NCBI GenBank assembly: GCA_905221615.1
Contig: CAJNDT010005913.1
Coordinates: 2,480,001-2,544,000 of the forward strand
From: Symbiodinium sp. CCMP2592
Taxonomy: Eukaryota; Sar; Dinophyceae; Suessiales; Symbiodiniaceae
Reading direction: 5' to 3'
Length of the DNA: 64,000 nt
The notes under the pieces are model-generated. The model did not search any database and had not been told where the DNA came from. It saw nothing but the letters and a program-made list of their open reading frames with translations. This document shows positions 26,096 to 35,831 of this stretch, in pieces. Numbering within the stretch: position 1 is the stretch's first letter; the number at the start of each line of letters is the position of its first letter. The translations under genes were made by a program, and so were the position numbers.

Positions 26096-29000
26096 CTACT
26101 CAGTCCTGATCAAAACACTGACCTCTCCAAACCCCACCACCACCACGCCGTCCGCGGCTTGTGTGATGGTTGGTTGTCGCTGAATCGCGCTGGGGAGTTT
26201 GAGCTCGATCTGATCCATGATCCGCGCGTTTTCAAGACTGAACATGCTGATCGGGATGGTCATCAATCGTTCATTATCAGTATCGGCGCGTCCTACGAGG
26301 ATAACCGAGTCGGTGCCCCACGCGCCATCAACATACGGCCGCATCGCGGGTTCGGGATCGAGTCCGAGCGTCTGTCCTGAGGGGTCGAAAATCCCGATAC
26401 CGCCTGAGGCAACGATTGCGAGATGTTCAGCGCGAGCTTGCACATCGACCCAGCCGCGTTCGTAGACGCGTCCGAGCGTGTGGAATGAATCACTGGGGAT
26501 TTTGCCGTCGATTAGACCGATTGGCCAAAGGTTGACATACTCGTCGAGCACTATCAGCGAATCGTTGATGATCCACGCGGCGTTGGTGTTCAACAGGTTG
26601 TCGTTGCGGATGACCCAATCTAGTGTGCCGGTCCGTGTCGAGAGCGAGAGCACACGCTGCGAGGTGCCGACGATCAGACTCCCAGATGGCGCGACGCGGA
26701 CCCAGCGTGGGGTCGAGGTCTGCGCATCCATCATCTGGATGATCTGTCCTGTGCGCGCATCGATCGACGCGATGCGAGGAGAGCGGAGCAGGACCTCGCC
26801 GTGCTCAGGTGCGTTGTCGATGTGCGACATCCCGACGACACCCAACACTCCTGACGACAGATCGACATCATGCACGCGATTGATGGGGAGATCTTCAGTC
26901 CAGAGCACCTGTCCAGTGAGCAGATCAATCGCGCCGGCGCGTCCGATCCGATCCACCAGCGCAAGCACCGAACCATCCGAGGTACTGAGCATCTGGAACA
27001 ACGGCACTACACCTTCGGTGGGTGATGTGAACTGTCCATCAATCTGTGCCGCACGATCGGGGACGCGTGTCGATCCTTCGAACAGGCGCTGTCCCATATT
27101 CTCAAGTTTCCAGCGTGTCTGACCTGTTGTAGTTTCGATTGATTCGATCCATCCGCCATCGGGATCATCGCCATCTGGCGCCCAGAACAGGATCGTCTGG
27201 AACTCGTTGTGCACGACGACGATTGGTGGATGCACTCCGGGAGCGCGCCGAGTCCAGAGCTGCTCAGGATTGGTCTGATTGAATCGGATCATGCGGACCT
27301 GCGCCAGTTGTGGCGCGAAGAACACCATCGTTTCAAAGTCGCTCCGGATAGGAGATTTCACTGGAGAGCCGGTCAGCAGGATCGGAGATTCATCGAGCAC
27401 GAGCGTGCTCCCCAGCGCCGGCGCGAGTTGTCCAGAGGAGAGACCGATCGAGAGCGATCCCGCATCGATCGTTTGTCCTTGAACTGTGATTGTTATGTCT
27501 GGATAGGTGCTTGAGAGCCGAGCCGCGACGCGTGATGCTTCGCTCTGGCGCTGCGATCCGATCAATCCATCGACGAGTGAGGATGCGAGCGCGTCGACGG
27601 TTGACTTCTCGATCCGAACATTGAGCGAGTTCAGTGCTTCGATCGAATCCATCCCGGACTGTGCCGCGCGAACAGACGCAGGAGCGTTGTCCGATTGCAA
27701 CCAACGCTGAGCGGCGTTTGACCACGCGCTCGGAGTGCTGGGCGCCCAAGGATACATCCGCGCGATGCGCTCGAAGGATTCAGGAGATGAAGTCGGCGCC
27801 TGCGCCTGAAGATCCGCGAGCGCGAGCTCGTCGAATACTCGGCACGCGCCACGGCCGTGCTCCGCGACGATCTGATTCAACTGGTTCGTGACCTCGATGT
27901 CGGCGCGGATCGCGAGGCCGTTGCCTTGCCACATCCCTGAGGAGATCGCGTCGTTCTGGAGCACATCGTGATACACGCGCACGGCTTCGTCGATCTCACC
28001 CAACGCGCTGCGCCAGGCGCCGGTCACCATCTGTTGCGCGAGTGTTTGTCCCTTCGTCCGCGCGACACGCTGCGAACGATCGAGCAGGTCCTCGCGGATC
28101 TGGTTCGAGATCACGGCGAATCCCGTTCGCGCCGGATCATCCGGAAGACCGATCATGTCGATCAGAATCTGGAAGAGCCGTTCGCGTGCCTCGCGTTGTG
28201 GTTCGGAGGGTGCAGTGCGCAGCATCTTGATTGATTGGTCGATCGCCGGGATGATCTGATCGAGGTTCCCAGATCGGTACGCAAGATCCGCGAGCGTGAT
28301 CGACGCGTGCGTGTCATTGTGCGACTGGATGCGTTCGCTGAGCAGCTGCTGCGCGATGTCCCACGAGAGGTAACTGAACACCTCGTTCTCGTCCGCGATC
28401 ACGACCTGTCCATCGAGCGCGACGAGGTTCCCTGAGTGTTCGAGCAAGACCGAATCGCGCACACCTGTTCGTGTACTGTCCAAAAGACTCAATCCATCCT
28501 GGACTGGGACCATCAGCGTTGATCCGGAACTGGTCACGCGTCCGACAATAGCGGAGCGCCCATCACCTGTCGGGGTGATCAACTGCGGACGATTGACACC
28601 AAACTGATCGAACGAGTGCATCGTGATTGTGGTCTTGTTGATACACGCGAGCTGGGTTGGTGTTTCCAGCAGGTAGAGTCCTTGTCCGGTGTTCATCGCA
28701 CGCGCCGACCCCGTGCGTTCTCCGGTGCGTTTGTTGAATCGGTCGATGCGTGTTCCCGCGACATCGAGGATGTAGACTTCATCCCCACGAACGATTGGTG
28801 TGGACACAGTCCAGGGCTCGCGTTCGTAGCGCGCGTAGATATCTGAAGTCGGCATCGTCCGCGCCCATAAGACCTCGCCGGTCGGTGTTTCCACGGCACA
28901 GACCAGCCCGATCATGTCGGTCCAGTACACTACGCCATCATCAAGCATCCCTGAGTGGGAGATCTGTCCGATCTGTTGGAACGGGAGCGATCCGGCGCTC

Positions 29001-30358
29001 CCGATCTCGCGTGTCCATTGGTGGTTGAAGTTTCGTCGATCAATACCAACGAGCGAGAGCGCAACAAGGCGCTCCCTTCGCAGGTTCTTGCGTGCGGCGA
29101 GGATGAGCGTGTCACCATCGACAATGATCGATCCTCGGACTGTGGATCCAGCGAGATCCGGATCGATCTCCTCGATCGTCGTCGATTTGAGAATCGCGCC
29201 GCTCTGGAGATCGATCGCGAGGATCCGATTATCTCCAGTGCGTCCACCAGTCCGCGCCAATCCCGCAGCGACATATACAGTCCCATCCGCGATCGTCACG
29301 CTCGACAGGTCTTCGACAGTCCGCGCAATCCGCGAGCGCACGCCCCGGCTCGTTCGGTCTTGTTCTTCGGTATCCAGCAAGGTCGTGGTCACGCGCCATC
29401 TCGGACGCAGCGTGAATCGATCGAAGCATGAGATCGTCACGCCGTCGTTGGTGATGAGTGAGTCATCCATCACGACAGGCATCGACCAAGGCTTGGGTTG
29501 GACGACCGCGCCTGAAGCGGGCGCCTCATCAATCCCGATCAACTCGTCACTCGTTGGAGGAGGCGTCAAAAACGAACGAGCGATCGGTTTGGGAACCAAT
29601 CCCTGCAATCGGTATTCATCCGCATCAGCATCGATCGGCGACCAACGGAGCGAGGTGATTTCACGATCAGTTTTTTCAGGTGGCGCGAACGGCGAGGTAT
29701 CGCGGACTTCTTCACCGGCGAGTTCAGACCATGATCGGAGGAGTTCGCTCGAACGCGAACTCGGAGTGGCGCGATTGATCGTGCGCGCCAGTTTCATCGC
29801 TCGTCGTGCATACTCCGCAGCATCGGGATGATCGAGCAGCCGTTCAAGCTCACGAATCGAGCTCGTGAATCGAGCAGATTCGAGCAGCACCTGCGCATGA
29901 TTCAGTGACGCGTCGCATCCAGGCGCTGTGAGCCAATACATCGAGCGAGCGGATCTCCAGTCGCCGTCTTCATTGAGTCGTTGTGCTTTGGGGGTGTTGA
30001 TGCGTCGGTACGATTCGAGCAACTCCGCATCGGATGCAAGCACTGAGTGGATGCGATGGCGCACTGGGATCGAGACGCCGAGGTCGTTGCCGTCATCGAT
30101 CAAACGATCTCCAGAATCGATGATGAGCTGCGACAACGAACGCGCGGCTTCCGCATGACTCCCCTGCGCGCTCAGCGCCAGCGCTCGCTCGATGGTCTCC
30201 AGTGCAACAGGAGCATCCGCGAGATAGACCGGATTTGTCGGCGCTGCTTGCGGGACCACTTGTGCGTATGACGGGGCCGCAGCGAGGAAGCACGCGAGAC
30301 CAAGCACGCTCGTCAATAGCATTTGAGCGGATTTTGGATTGTTCTTGGTCGCTTTCAA
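26096..30358 (-). CDS. giant exported double PQQ-type beta-propeller protein
   Basis: 1420 residues. The start is TTG 30358, chosen because GGAGAG precedes it and because it opens into a signal peptide (LLTSVLGLACFLAAAPSYAQ); the upstream ATG 30388 lacks both. Layout (approximate): helical repeats (40-230); first propeller with BamB/PQQ-like blades (270-640; DGTVYVAAGLA, ILAIDLQSG, GEVLWARTM, DEVYILDVAG); a helical middle (650-930); second propeller (950-1420; TGQTRWKLENMG, LLTGQVLWTEDL, TRTGTLDWVIRN). The blades match the quinoprotein/PQQ_2 pattern but nothing shows that PQQ is bound. Function unknown; a periplasmic scaffold or sensor is a guess. It ends two bases from rpiB, convergent. Confidence 0.7.
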   Translation of the reverse strand: MKATKNNPKSAQMLLTSVLGLACFLAAAPSYAQVVPQAAPTNPVYLADAPVALETIERALALSAQGSHAEAARSLSQLIIDSGDRLIDDGNDLGVSIPVRHRIHSVLASDAELLESYRRINTPKAQRLNEDGDWRSARSMYWLTAPGCDASLNHAQVLLESARFTSSIRELERLLDHPDAAEYARRAMKLARTINRATPSSRSSELLRSWSELAGEEVRDTSPFAPPEKTDREITSLRWSPIDADADEYRLQGLVPKPIARSFLTPPPTSDELIGIDEAPASGAVVQPKPWSMPVVMDDSLITNDGVTISCFDRFTLRPRWRVTTTLLDTEEQDRTSRGVRSRIARTVEDLSSVTIADGTVYVAAGLARTGGRTGDNRILAIDLQSGAILKSTTIEEIDPDLAGSTVRGSIIVDGDTLILAARKNLRRERLVALSLVGIDRRNFNHQWTREIGSAGSLPFQQIGQISHSGMLDDGVVYWTDMIGLVCAVETPTGEVLWARTMPTSDIYARYEREPWTVSTPIVRGDEVYILDVAGTRIDRFNKRTGERTGSARAMNTGQGLYLLETPTQLACINKTTITMHSFDQFGVNRPQLITPTGDGRSAIVGRVTSSGSTLMVPVQDGLSLLDSTRTGVRDSVLLEHSGNLVALDGQVVIADENEVFSYLSWDIAQQLLSERIQSHNDTHASITLADLAYRSGNLDQIIPAIDQSIKMLRTAPSEPQREARERLFQILIDMIGLPDDPARTGFAVISNQIREDLLDRSQRVARTKGQTLAQQMVTGAWRSALGEIDEAVRVYHDVLQNDAISSGMWQGNGLAIRADIEVTNQLNQIVAEHGRGACRVFDELALADLQAQAPTSSPESFERIARMYPWAPSTPSAWSNAAQRWLQSDNAPASVRAAQSGMDSIEALNSLNVRIEKSTVDALASSLVDGLIGSQRQSEASRVAARLSSTYPDITITVQGQTIDAGSLSIGLSSGQLAPALGSTLVLDESPILLTGSPVKSPIRSDFETMVFFAPQLAQVRMIRFNQTNPEQLWTRRAPGVHPPIVVVHNEFQTILFWAPDGDDPDGGWIESIETTTGQTRWKLENMGQRLFEGSTRVPDRAAQIDGQFTSPTEGVVPLFQMLSTSDGSVLALVDRIGRAGAIDLLTGQVLWTEDLPINRVHDVDLSSGVLGVVGMSHIDNAPEHGEVLLRSPRIASIDARTGQIIQMMDAQTSTPRWVRVAPSGSLIVGTSQRVLSLSTRTGTLDWVIRNDNLLNTNAAWIINDSLIVLDEYVNLWPIGLIDGKIPSDSFHTLGRVYERGWVDVQARAEHLAIVASGGIGIFDPSGQTLGLDPEPAMRPYVDGAWGTDSVILVGRADTDNERLMTIPISMFSLENARIMDQIELKLPSAIQRQPTITQAADGVVVVGFGEVSVLIRTE

Positions 30359-30541
30359 GTGCTCTCCATCAATGGTCTGAACGCACAACTTCCGAGAATA
30401 TCGCGTCTGGACCCTCTCTCAATGTACCACCTGATCGGGTAGCAGGTTTGGCCCAATTGCGACAAGACCGAGAACTTTCACGCGTTGGGTTCTTTGATCT
30501 ACTCAAGAATATTCACGCGATTTGGGTCGATCTTCTCTCTT

Positions 30542-31006
30542 ATGAACAAGCGTGCACCCATCGCGCCAGCGGCTACTTCGGCTCTGATCGCTCCATTTAC
30601 CAATCGATCGTACAGAGTCATCGTGCTGATCGCACTCATCGCTGTGATGTCGATGGTGGATCTCTACCTTACGATCCTCTATGTCACACACACTGGGATG
30701 AACGAGGTCAATCCGCTCGCGCGAGCGATGATGGAGTATCAATCCCCCGCTGTTCTGGGAATCTGGAAGATTGCGACTGTGCTGCTCGGAGTCGGGATTC
30801 TCGCGATCATCCGCACCAAACGCAGCGCCGAGCTGGGCGCCTGGATCGGATGCATGATCCTTGCTCTGCTCATGTCGCATTGGGTTTCGTACATCAACGA
30901 GCACGCACGGATCTCGCAGGATCCGATGTATACCCAAGCACTCGCGGGTCCGAACTTCGTCCATATGCCGACCGGGATGGGACGATCTGGGATCGTGATC
31001 CCATGA
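30542..31006 (+). CDS. small DUF5658-like membrane protein
   Basis: 154 residues with three predicted transmembrane helices (about 24-46, 65-85, 93-112). Residues 35-60 contain MVDLYLTILYV...MNEVNPLA, the pattern of the DUF5658 family of unknown function. ATG 30542 has no clear Shine-Dalgarno sequence; a TTG at 30485 in the same frame would add 19 residues. No functional hint from neighbours. Confidence 0.55.
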   Translation: MNKRAPIAPAATSALIAPFTNRSYRVIVLIALIAVMSMVDLYLTILYVTHTGMNEVNPLARAMMEYQSPAVLGIWKIATVLLGVGILAIIRTKRSAELGAWIGCMILALLMSHWVSYINEHARISQDPMYTQALAGPNFVHMPTGMGRSGIVIP

Positions 31007-31057
31007 TCCTGCATCATTGAGTCGATCCGGATCCGAGCGAACATCTCTCAGCGTGCA

Positions 31058-31063
31058 TACGCT
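31058..31063 (+). promoter_or_regulatory. -10 box for leaderless lipoprotein gene
   Basis: TACGCT ends five bases before ATG 31069. The same hexamer precedes ispE at six bases. Confidence 0.4.
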
Positions 31064-31068
31064 CGGAT

Positions 31069-31548
31069 ATGCGTACAGCCGCCCAAACCACGATATTGAT
31101 CGTTTTCGCACTCGTGTCATCTGCGATGATCGGATGCTCTTCAGTCTCAGCACCACGCTTTGAAACACTCGGCGTGCGCGAGGTCGAGCAAACCGACACT
31201 CGAGCCGTCTACGCATTCAAGGTCAAAGCAACCAACCCCAACAAAGAACCGATCCCGCTCAGAGAGATCTCTTACAGCGTTTCGCTTGGAGAGGGCTTCA
31301 CATTTTCAGGCGTGCGTAGCCCTGAAACCACGCTCCACACCTACGGCGAGCACATCTTTGAACTCCCAGCAGTCTTCGAGATCACGCCTTCGAATCGAAC
31401 TGGGTTGCTTGATTACAGACTCAACGGATCCGCGAAGTACCTCAAGCCAGGCAAGCTCGCCGAGGTGATGTTCGAGTCCAAACTCAGCGTCCCCAAAGCG
31501 CCATTCACGCTGCGTGGACAACTCAACTTCGACGAACCTTCCAACTGA
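31069..31548 (+). CDS. LEA14-like putative lipoprotein
   Basis: 159 residues. Signal peptide with a good lipobox AMIGC (lipidated Cys23), then a beta-sandwich-like domain whose first strands (RAVYAFKVKATNPNKEPIPLREISYSVSLGEG) match the LEA_2/LEA14 water-stress fold: a 'NPN' turn followed by 'L.I..i.Y.v...'. The role of such lipoproteins in bacteria is not established. The start has no Shine-Dalgarno sequence but an upstream -10 box. It lies convergent to the Nif3-like gene. Confidence 0.6.
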   Translation: MRTAAQTTILIVFALVSSAMIGCSSVSAPRFETLGVREVEQTDTRAVYAFKVKATNPNKEPIPLREISYSVSLGEGFTFSGVRSPETTLHTYGEHIFELPAVFEITPSNRTGLLDYRLNGSAKYLKPGKLAEVMFESKLSVPKAPFTLRGQLNFDEPSN

Positions 31549-31563
31549 TCCTGAATCGTCGGA

Positions 31564-32715
31564 TCAACCCACAACCAAACAATCACGATCGTTCTGACTG
31601 ATGATGGTGTCGATCTTCGGGCAGTGCTCCTGAAGCTGTGCTTCCAGTCTTGGGAGGTATCCGCGTTCAGTATTCGTGTGTCCCGCGAGCAGGATCGAGA
31701 CCCCGGCTTGCCGTGCTGCCATGACCTCGTGGTGAGTCATCTCGCCGGTGATAAACACATCGCACCCCTCACGCCGCGCCAGATCCAAGAGCGAAGCGCC
31801 CGATCCAGGAACCACGCCGACTGTGCGGAAGGGACGATCATCCCCAGCGAGCGCGTAGCGCATGCGTGAGCGACCCAGGTGTCCCTTGAGACGATCAATC
31901 AGATCTCCCATAGATGCCGGCTGATCGAGCGTCAATCGCCGTCCCGATCCCACGCGCCGGAGCGGTTCAGGAACGAGCTCCACAATGTCGTACGCCGGCT
32001 CTTCGTAGGGATGCAGGTGCTTGAGTGTTTCAATCACGAGCGGCAGCGCGCGCCGAGCGCACACCATTTCTAGACGATCCTCATCGACGCGTGAGAGTGA
32101 ACCCTTGGTCCCGATCGTTGGATTGGAGTCCTCGCCTGGGATGAAAGTGCCTTGTCCCGGCGTGGTGAATGAACAGAGCTTGTAGTTTCCTAATCCACCA
32201 GCGCCGGCTGTTCCAAGCGCGCTGCGGACATGATCAACCTGCGCCTTGGGGACAAAGGTAATCACCTTCACTTCTCGGCTTGGATCCCCCCCACTCGCTG
32301 GAGACAGCGCCCGGCAGTCGCCTGCGATCACTCCCTCGACGGCTTCGCCTCGTGGAGAGCCCAAACCTTCGCAGAGCCAATCCGTGATCCCGCCTGGAGT
32401 CGCGTCCAGCGCTGTGTGCGGCGAGTAGATCGCGATCCCCGCTTCCGCAGCTCCTCGGATAATCCGCTGCGTGTGATTCTCATCCGTGAGACGCTCAAGC
32501 GGATTCCAGATCGGAGGGTGGTACGCGACAATCGCGCCAGCTTTTTTACTCAGCGCCTCTTCGAGGACATCCTCAGTCAGGTCAATGGTCAGGAGCACCG
32601 GACCGCCCATCGCTCGATCCGCGACGCCGAGGTGCAATCCAACCTTGTCCCACGACTCGGCGTACTTCAGCGGCGCAATCCGCTCCATCGCATCCATCAG
32701 ATCTTGAACAATCAT
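31564..32715 (-). CDS. Nif3-like dinuclear metal centre protein (long form)
   Basis: NIF3/YqfO/DUF34 family, a toroidal hexamer with two metals; the biochemical role is debated (GTP cyclohydrolase I-like and other functions have been proposed). N-terminal APLKYAESWDKVGLHLG, metal ligands in VAYHPPIWNP and SPHTALD, and C-terminal FITGEMTHHEVMAARQAG...LAGHTNTERGYLP. The central insert (about residues 130-240; VKVITFVPKAQVDHVRSALG...YKLCSFTT) is the PII/CutA-like domain of the long form. GGGAGG precedes ATG 32715. Divergent from ispE across 63 bases. Confidence 0.88.
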   Translation of the reverse strand: MIVQDLMDAMERIAPLKYAESWDKVGLHLGVADRAMGGPVLLTIDLTEDVLEEALSKKAGAIVAYHPPIWNPLERLTDENHTQRIIRGAAEAGIAIYSPHTALDATPGGITDWLCEGLGSPRGEAVEGVIAGDCRALSPASGGDPSREVKVITFVPKAQVDHVRSALGTAGAGGLGNYKLCSFTTPGQGTFIPGEDSNPTIGTKGSLSRVDEDRLEMVCARRALPLVIETLKHLHPYEEPAYDIVELVPEPLRRVGSGRRLTLDQPASMGDLIDRLKGHLGRSRMRYALAGDDRPFRTVGVVPGSGASLLDLARREGCDVFITGEMTHHEVMAARQAGVSILLAGHTNTERGYLPRLEAQLQEHCPKIDTIISQNDRDCLVVG

Positions 32716-32766
32716 CACGAACCTCCCAACAAATCGTAGCGCATCGAAGATTGTCGATGAGTGTAC

Positions 32767-32772
32767 TACGCT
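32767..32772 (+). promoter_or_regulatory. -10 box for leaderless ispE
   Basis: TACGCT, six bases before ATG 32779. The box lies in the 63-base divergent gap shared with the Nif3-like gene. Confidence 0.45.
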
Positions 32773-32778
32773 TGGATG

Positions 32779-33660
32779 ATGTCCGATGTTCTCACGATCC
32801 ATACCTACGCGAAGATCAACCTGATCCTCAGGGTTTCGCCGCCTACTTCTGAAGGCATGCACCCGATCGGCTCGTGGATGCACTCGATCGATCTCTCGGA
32901 CATAATCAGCATCGAACGGATCGAGGATTCCGCATCAGAGTTTGATATCCGCTGGTCAGATGGGGAATCGGTCCAATGGGATATCGAATCGGATCTGGTC
33001 TACAGAGCACACACAATCTTTGAGCAGCACTCTGGTGAACGCTTTCCTGTCCGAGTGCGTGTCCAGAAACACATCCCGGCTGGAGGTGGATTGGGTGGGG
33101 GATCGTCCAACGCTGCGGGAGTTCTCATGGCGCTCAATGAACTGAGCGGCTCAAGATTCTCAGAACAACAACTCCAGGAGATGGCGCACGAGATTGGTTC
33201 TGACATCCCGTACTTCATCGATCTGGAATCGTTCAACACGCGCAAGCCGGCACGGCCAGCAATCGTGTCAGGGATCGGAGATCACATCGAGCGGACTCAG
33301 CGAGTTAAATCCGGCATCACGCTGCTGATCCCTAACTTCGGATGTCCGACGGGAATGGTCTATCGAGCCTTTGATGATCGATCCGATCACGCACCGTTCG
33401 ATCTTTCAGCGATTCAGCAAGCCGCGACCTCTGGGAATCTTGAAGCGAGTTCCATCATCAATGACCTTCAAGAGCCGGCTACCAATGTTGTCCCGGAACT
33501 CAAAGCGATCATGCAGCGTTTGCAATCGATCGGTGTGCATCCGCACCTCTCCGGATCGGGATCAACAATGTTTGTGATCGGAGCGATGGATGCGATCACT
33601 CGATCGCGCATCGGTGAGCGCATCCCTGAACTCCGGATCATCGAAACGCGATTGGTGTAA
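32779..33660 (+). CDS. ispE: 4-diphosphocytidyl-2-C-methyl-D-erythritol kinase
   Basis: GHMP kinase of the MEP isoprenoid pathway. The opening TYAKINLILRV, the ATP-binding motif PAGGGLGGGSSNAAG (about residue 100-114), and the third motif with LSGSGSTMF near the C-terminus are present. 293 residues is typical. ATG 32779 is preferred over the adjoining ATG 32776 because of its spacing from TACGCT. No other MEP-pathway gene lies in the window. Confidence 0.9.
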   Translation: MSDVLTIHTYAKINLILRVSPPTSEGMHPIGSWMHSIDLSDIISIERIEDSASEFDIRWSDGESVQWDIESDLVYRAHTIFEQHSGERFPVRVRVQKHIPAGGGLGGGSSNAAGVLMALNELSGSRFSEQQLQEMAHEIGSDIPYFIDLESFNTRKPARPAIVSGIGDHIERTQRVKSGITLLIPNFGCPTGMVYRAFDDRSDHAPFDLSAIQQAATSGNLEASSIINDLQEPATNVVPELKAIMQRLQSIGVHPHLSGSGSTMFVIGAMDAITRSRIGERIPELRIIETRLV

Positions 33661-33692
33661 AAAAGACACGGGCCATCGGACCCGTGCCTTTG
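33657..33692 (-). terminator. terminator between ispE and flgM (best for flgM)
   Basis: Stem CACGGG/CCCGTG (33667-33672 with 33681-33686), extended by GG/CC pairs, with TC plus six T on the minus strand. The plus-strand side (CCTTTG) is weaker. Confidence 0.65.
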
Positions 33693-33713
33693 AAGTGGTT
33701 GTTGAGATGTTGA

Positions 33714-34016
33714 TTAGAGTTCGAACTCGAGGTCTTCTTTGATGCCATCGAGTGCGGCTTCGAGCTTCTCTGGAGTGTCGTAGGTGCCCGCGTCGATTTC
33801 TTGACGCACGCGATTGATCAACTCCGTCCGCTCTGCCGGACCGGTTTTGAGTTCCGAGAGGTATCTCGCGACGCTGGAAAACTCGACCTGATCCTGGGAT
33901 CGGGACGGCGCACTCCGCGTATCGTGAGTAGCCGCGTCAGATCGCGCGATCTGCTCGGAACGGACGCGCCCAATACGCTGGGATCGTCCGGTGTTGATCG
34001 GGGAAATATCACTCAT
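33714..34016 (-). CDS. flgM: FlgM-like anti-sigma-28 factor
   Basis: 100 residues. FlgM holds the flagellar sigma factor inactive until the hook is complete. The N-terminal half is Ser/Arg-rich and likely disordered; the C-terminal half (SVARYLSEL...RTELINRVRQEIDAGTYDTPEKLEAALDGI) matches the FlgM helical core (EKV..I...I..G.Y....e.vA..il). GGAGG lies before ATG 34016. It has a strong terminator downstream. I found no convincing sigma-28 promoter. With the MAF/NeuB block nearby it suggests a flagellated cell. Confidence 0.7.
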   Translation of the reverse strand: MSDISPINTGRSQRIGRVRSEQIARSDAATHDTRSAPSRSQDQVEFSSVARYLSELKTGPAERTELINRVRQEIDAGTYDTPEKLEAALDGIKEDLEFEL

Positions 34017-34213
34017 GAGGATTGCCTCCGTTACTGCCTGCCTGCTTGTGTCCTTCACAGTGCCCACCACTTGGACACCACTACATGTTGTTGTTCGAGG
34101 GAGTGTTCCACCAACCCTCTGTCCCTGTATCGACGACCACTTGAGTGGAAGAACACAAAAGGGTAAAAATCGTGAATTCGATCGAATCTCCTATCAGACA
34201 ACAGCTTACAGAG

Positions 34214-34219
34214 TATAAC
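34214..34219 (+). promoter_or_regulatory. -10 box for leaderless lipoprotein gene
   Basis: TATAAC ends six bases before ATG 34226. The open frame starts 27 codons upstream at 34145, but those codons lie upstream of the box. Confidence 0.5.
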
Positions 34220-34225
34220 ACAACA

Positions 34226-35188
34226 ATGGACCGACGAAAAATATTCCAGCACCGTAACAACGATTCACAAATCCCCCGTCACAAGCGGGTTTTCTGTTTG
34301 TTCGGTAGTCGCGCACTCTTTGCTCATCATCCAAATTGGTCACTCGCAACGCTGTCATTTTTCATGTGTTCGCTGTTCGCGATCTCCGGATGCGGCATGT
34401 GGAAGTCCAACAAGAGCGACGATCGCACAATCGACAAAGAAGAAGCACAAGCCGTGTTCAGCGAAGATGGTGCGCTCATTATCCCTGAAACTGGGGATGA
34501 AGAAACCCAATGGTCCATCATCCTCGTCACACTCCCGAACCCTCAGCTCGCGCCAGACATCCTTCAGACGGTGCAATCTCGGCACGGCTTGGTCAGCGCG
34601 TATTCGACCACTCGACAGGGGAAATCGGTGATCGCGTACGGGCGTTACGCCGGCCCAGATGATCGCCGAGCACTTGTGGATCTCGATCGTGTGCGCGATA
34701 TCGAGTACGACGGCTCAAGACCATTCGCCGCGGCGTACCTCGCGCCACCTCCAGCGGATGCACTCGGAGGATCGAATCGCGAGTACGATCTCCGCACAGT
34801 CAAAGAACGATTTGGGCCGCTGGCGTTGTACACGCTCCAGATTGGCGTCTACGGCAGCAACGGGAATGAGACTCCAAGTGCTAGTGAAATCAAGGAGATA
34901 CGACAGGCAGCAGAACGAGCGGTCTTAGATTTGCGAAGCGATGGAGAACGATCGTTCTATTATCACGCGCCGCTCAGGAGTATTGTCACGATCGGCGTGT
35001 TTGGTGAGGATGACTTCGATGGATCAACCACGCCCGCGATCGAATCTATGCGACTGCGCGAGCTCCGCAAACGATTCCCGCATAACTTGCTCAATGGACA
35101 AGGGATACGCGAGACGATCACCTCATCAACAGGACAGCGCGTCACGCGTTTGCAGCCGTCGAGTTTGGTTGGGATTCCTGAGAAGTAA
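34226..35188 (+). CDS. putative lipoprotein, unknown function
   Basis: 320 residues. An unusually long basic n-region (about 35 residues) precedes a hydrophobic core and a lipobox ISGC (lipidated Cys about residue 56). The mature part has two alpha/beta modules: WSIILVTLPN... (about 95-170) and LYTLQIGVYG... (about 210-290). The second starts with the Gln-Ile-Gly-x-Tyr pattern often seen at the beginning of SPOR-like peptidoglycan-binding domains, but the resemblance is weak. The start is fixed by TATAAC six bases before ATG 34226. Function unknown. Confidence 0.6.
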   Translation: MDRRKIFQHRNNDSQIPRHKRVFCLFGSRALFAHHPNWSLATLSFFMCSLFAISGCGMWKSNKSDDRTIDKEEAQAVFSEDGALIIPETGDEETQWSIILVTLPNPQLAPDILQTVQSRHGLVSAYSTTRQGKSVIAYGRYAGPDDRRALVDLDRVRDIEYDGSRPFAAAYLAPPPADALGGSNREYDLRTVKERFGPLALYTLQIGVYGSNGNETPSASEIKEIRQAAERAVLDLRSDGERSFYYHAPLRSIVTIGVFGEDDFDGSTTPAIESMRLRELRKRFPHNLLNGQGIRETITSSTGQRVTRLQPSSLVGIPEK

Positions 35189-35207
35189 TCTGATCAAGCC
35201 GACTGCA

Positions 35208-35831
35208 TCATCCGCTCGGATTGCTGATGCCTTGGATCCAGACGGGCTCGATGTGCACGGCTTCCCAGTCGTTAGATTCCGTGCTGGCGCGCTCCCAGTG
35301 GATCATCCACCAACTCGATCCGATCGGCGCTTGCGAGCTCTGAGCGCGGACTTTGACCATCGTGCGTCCCACGCGTGGTCCAGGAAGATCGACACGGATC
35401 TCTGGGATCGAATAGCTCTCAACAACACGAGGCACACGCGAAGACGCGACCTCGACAACTTGGTCTCGCCCGCTCGGACTCGTAAATCGGGTCTCGACCA
35501 CCACATCCTCGCTCAAGAGCGGCTTCATCGTGAATCCATCCCCAGTCGCGACGGCATCAACCAACGACTCTGCTTTAAGCGAAAGTACTTCGCGATCGGT
35601 CGTGACGAGTGTGCTTGTCAGGAACAGCACTCCGCTGAGCACGATCGCGACAGCGAACGCGATCAAGCCGGTCTTTGCTTGTCCTCGCGTGTTCATTCCT
35701 AGAAGCACGAGTAATCCAAGGACAACCAATCCGACGATCGCGAGGAGTGAATCCTCAAACAGCGCGTGCATCAACGGATCGGGCGGCTCGATCATCGGCA
35801 GATTGGTGGGTTCAAAGAGCGGCGATTGCAT
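35208..35831 (-). CDS. membrane protein of unknown function
   Basis: 207 residues. Two transmembrane helices near the N-terminus (about 27-48 and 56-78) and a soluble C-terminal domain of about 125 residues (ADSLVDAV-type helix, then strands ETRFTSPSGRDQVVEV...GRTMVKVRAQSS...WWMIHWER), which looks like a cone-shaped NTF2-like fold, by inference. ATG 35831 follows AGGGGA; upstream ATGs in frame (35969, 35927) lack ribosome sites. Convergent with the lipoprotein gene, 19 bases apart. Confidence 0.6.
   Translation of the reverse strand: MQSPLFEPTNLPMIEPPDPLMHALFEDSLLAIVGLVVLGLLVLLGMNTRGQAKTGLIAFAVAIVLSGVLFLTSTLVTTDREVLSLKAESLVDAVATGDGFTMKPLLSEDVVVETRFTSPSGRDQVVEVASSRVPRVVESYSIPEIRVDLPGPRVGRTMVKVRAQSSQAPIGSSWWMIHWERASTESNDWEAVHIEPVWIQGISNPSG

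Noticed and set aside
34137..34160. Sigma-28 promoter for flgM
   Set aside because: On the minus strand GTCGATAC partly resembles the -10 GCCGATAA, but no TAAA-type -35 at the required distance.
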